Part shown: piece by piece, positions 61,683 to 64,000 of the stretch
Layout: the number at the start of each line of letters is the position of its first letter
How positions within the stretch are numbered: the first letter of the stretch is position 1
DNA from: Silene latifolia
Taxonomy: Eukaryota > Streptophyta > Magnoliopsida > Caryophyllales > Caryophyllaceae
Assembly (NCBI RefSeq): GCF_048544455.1
Contig: NC_133529.1
Coordinates: forward strand, 42,943,456 to 43,007,455
Reading direction: 5' to 3'
DNA: 64,000 nucleotides
The notes under the pieces: model-generated
Database searches by the model: none
What the model saw: only the letters and a program-made list of their open reading frames with translations
What the model was told of the DNA's origin: nothing
Made by a program: the position numbers and the translations under genes

Positions 61683-63413
61683 CTTGTTACTAAGTGGTGG
61701 GCGAAATCCTTTATAAACCTATCACAAGCTCGATATTTTCCCGATATGAGACAACTTACTCTCAATCATCTCTTGGGTGTTACACAGTTGGAGTTGCTCG
61801 AGATGAGAGAGGTCGATCGTTTAACAGGGAGGATGGATCGAAAAATGGTAGGTCACGGTCCAAGGACACTTCTAGGAATAATGATGTGAAGTGTTTCAAG
61901 CGTGGTGAACTTGGGTATATTAGGCGGTTCTGTCCTAAGAAATGCGGGAATGAAGAAAACAAGGGTGACACCAACTTGGTTGCCGGTGAAGGAAGTAGTG
62001 GTTGTTTCTTTACCGATGATAGTGACATATTTGCGGTCACGGATGTGAACGACGTGTGTTCCAAGGAATAATGGATATTAGATTCTGGTTGTGTCAACCA
62101 CGTTTGCACTCGGAAGGATAGTTTTGATAAGCTTCAAGAAGGCGTGGCTGGGAAATTGAGTTTGGCTGATAACTCAACGGTTGATGTCATAGGTATTGGA
62201 GTGGTGAAAATCAAAATGTCAAATGGGGTGGTGCATACTTTGGACAAGGTTGTTTATGTTCCAAAGTTGCGTCAGAATTTAATTTCACTTAGTCATCTGG
62301 ACTCCGAAGGTTATGGGTATAAAACTCATGGGGGAGTTTTCAAAGTGACTAAGGGTTCTATGGTCCTCATGAAGGGGGAGCTACGTCGTGGTTTATACTG
62401 GTTGGATGCATATGCAATAAAAACCTCACAGGATAGCTGGAAACGGAAAAGTCATGCACGTGTTTTGTTTGCGGAAAAGGCAACGAAGGTAAATTGTTTT
62501 CAGGTTATAGACGAGCGCAAAGGTAATAATCCTGCTGGTATAAAGGTGGAGAGCGAGAGGTTTCTCTCCGGAGTCAAGTAACGTCATTGACTGGGTTTAG
62601 GTTGTACACGGTGCATTGGCCGTGATAGTCAGTTAGGGTAAGGACCGAATACTAACTCGGGTGTACAACTGGTGATTTCAAAAGGTTAATGGTTGATTCG
62701 TCGGTTATGTTCTCTTGTGTTGGAGGGGGAGATTTGTTGGGTTAAAACAACTTATCCAACACAAGTTACACACACAAGGTTTTAATTAAGCTAAGTGTTA
62801 CATGTACAAGTATTGATGATGTACATGTAACATTAGGTGCTAAATAAATGTGGATGCATGTTTGTTTAGGATTACGTAGAAATCAAATAAATTATTTTAA
62901 TTCATTTGTGTGGTAACGTGAAGTGACCTTATGACATTAAAATATAACGTCACTTTCACGTGGCTATATAAAGGATGTCAAATCCTTTGGAAAAGGCATC
63001 TCACAAAATGTAATCAAACAAGGTGACTTAGCTTGGTAGAGAACAAGTCGGGGTTTGAGGGTGAGAGGCAGTATAACAGGTTTTATACAATAATTTAGGA
63101 GGCTACTCTAGGGGTAATATTGGTGGCATTTACTAATATTACTGGAGGGTTAGAGGTTGGTATCTTATATTATTGTGGGTTCCGAATTAGTATTTAATTC
63201 GTGACGGTTACGTTGTACTGGTACTATATTTTTATAGTCGATTCTAGTCGATTTGGCTAGTAGGTTTTACTTCCGGTTTGGAAGGTTTTGCCCTGGGTTT
63301 GAACCTAAAAGATCGTCTCATCTTAATATTGCTTACATTTATTTACTTTTATGGTTTACTTGTTGATTGATTGCTTCCGTTGCACGTGGAAGATTTGCGC
63401 TAATTTCCTAACA
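61683..63413 (+). mobile_element. Fossil Ty1/copia element, 3' part with LTR
   Basis: Gag sequence with a zinc knuckle (CFKRGELGYIRRFCPKK) is followed by a protease motif (WILDSGCVNHVC) and GAG-pre-integrase-like sequence (VVYVPKLRQNLISLSHLDSEGY; RGLYWLD). A GGAGGGGGAGAT polypurine tract at about 62722-62733 abuts a 679-bp 3' LTR at 62735-63413 (TGTTGGGTTA...TTCCTAACA). Integrase, reverse transcriptase and RNase H are not seen. The left part is lost in or before the N gap. It is broken. Confidence 0.8.
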
Positions 63414-64000
63414 AAGGTAAATTTAAGTATTTCAGTTGGAGTCGGAACCAAAACTAAGTAAACGGGAGTACAATAATACGTGAATTGTTGTTGATGTTAA
63501 GTCAATCAATAAGATATGCTCGAGGAGATAGCAACTACATTATCCTGACATAAACATGGATCTAATCTCAAAGGCAAATATTAATGATTATCTAAAGGAT
63601 GAAATAAAAGAAAAGTATAAAACGTAAGGGATCATTAGAAACTCATAGGCTTATCCGTTTTGTCTGCTTCAAAACCACGGACAATGAGAATCTAATCTTC
63701 GAGGAAGGGATTTTTTTTGAATAATTTAGACGTGTATTCTGCAAACTGAAGGATCGTTGCATATTTGCATCCATGAACTGAACCATGAGGCCAATTTAGG
63801 ATGTATGATACGAACTTAAGGAGTAGGATCGTTAGGCAATTGTTTAGTCTTTCGTCCTTGAAAAAGTCCAAGGTACATTTGCACTAACTACTAAATTAAG
63901 GTACATTCTAATGACATGAAGATGTATTATTTTCTTTTACTTAGACTATATTTTGTTATTTCAAAGAAAAATTTTTAATTCTAATTTATCATTGATTAGA
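63414..64000. other. Right margin, nothing recognised
   Basis: AT-rich sequence follows the copia LTR. No open frame, repeat or element end can be supported. Confidence 0.4.

Overview
This is nuclear DNA from a flowering plant, most likely a eudicot. It has AT-rich spacers, GT/AG introns, plant-type transposons and a plastid DNA insertion. Only two ordinary host genes are clear, both near the left end. A two-exon gene for a PLASTID MOVEMENT IMPAIRED1-RELATED (PMIR1-type, NT-C2) protein lies at 1295-5263 (+). A single-exon class II cytosolic small heat-shock protein gene lies at 6480-6959 (-), with three heat-shock elements in its promoter. I cannot place the species from the sequence.

The rest is layered mobile DNA. 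From 7265 to 20374, Helitron-type segments lie nose to tail, each ending in a GC-rich hairpin plus CTAG. They carry nested insertions: a Stowaway MITE, a tRNA-type SINE with a 15-bp target duplication, a hAT MITE with an 8-bp duplication and two Mutator-like elements with 9-bp duplications. They also carry gene-like fragments of unknown origin. The last Helitron segment contains repeated modules that look like plant snRNA promoters (TCCCACAT(C/T)G about 31-34 bp before TATAAATA).

From 21093 to 29935 lies a cluster of non-autonomous Ty3/gypsy-type fossils (tRNA-Asp-type primer site, long LTRs, no pol seen) in both orientations. Three separate copies of their 3' internal region keep a tandem set of three RNA-like hairpins, with a shared inner loop and changing but still paired outer stems.

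From 30494 to 47519 is a 17-kb CACTA (En/Spm) transposon with matching termini, TTA duplications and many subterminal ACAACGG-type repeats. It carries a broken TNP2 transposase gene and a second multi-exon gene ending in a Ulp1-like cysteine protease domain. In its middle (about 33.2-42.1 kb) is a strange patchwork in which short blocks of different parent sequences alternate in order. This may be an assembly artefact and should be tested first.

The right third holds a PIF/Harbinger two-gene remnant (47941-51105, -), a Mutator-like MITE, a mariner-like transposase remnant, and a plastid atpH insertion joined to a gag fossil. It also holds a degenerate ACTAAAGTTATAC repeat field split by a gypsy fossil that contains a 581-bp foldback, a ~110-bp minisatellite split by another Mutator-like MITE, a 498-bp run of N, and a Ty1/copia fossil with its 3' LTR. 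These genes do not form a pathway. The interest lies in the nested mobile-element history and in the repeated structural motifs.
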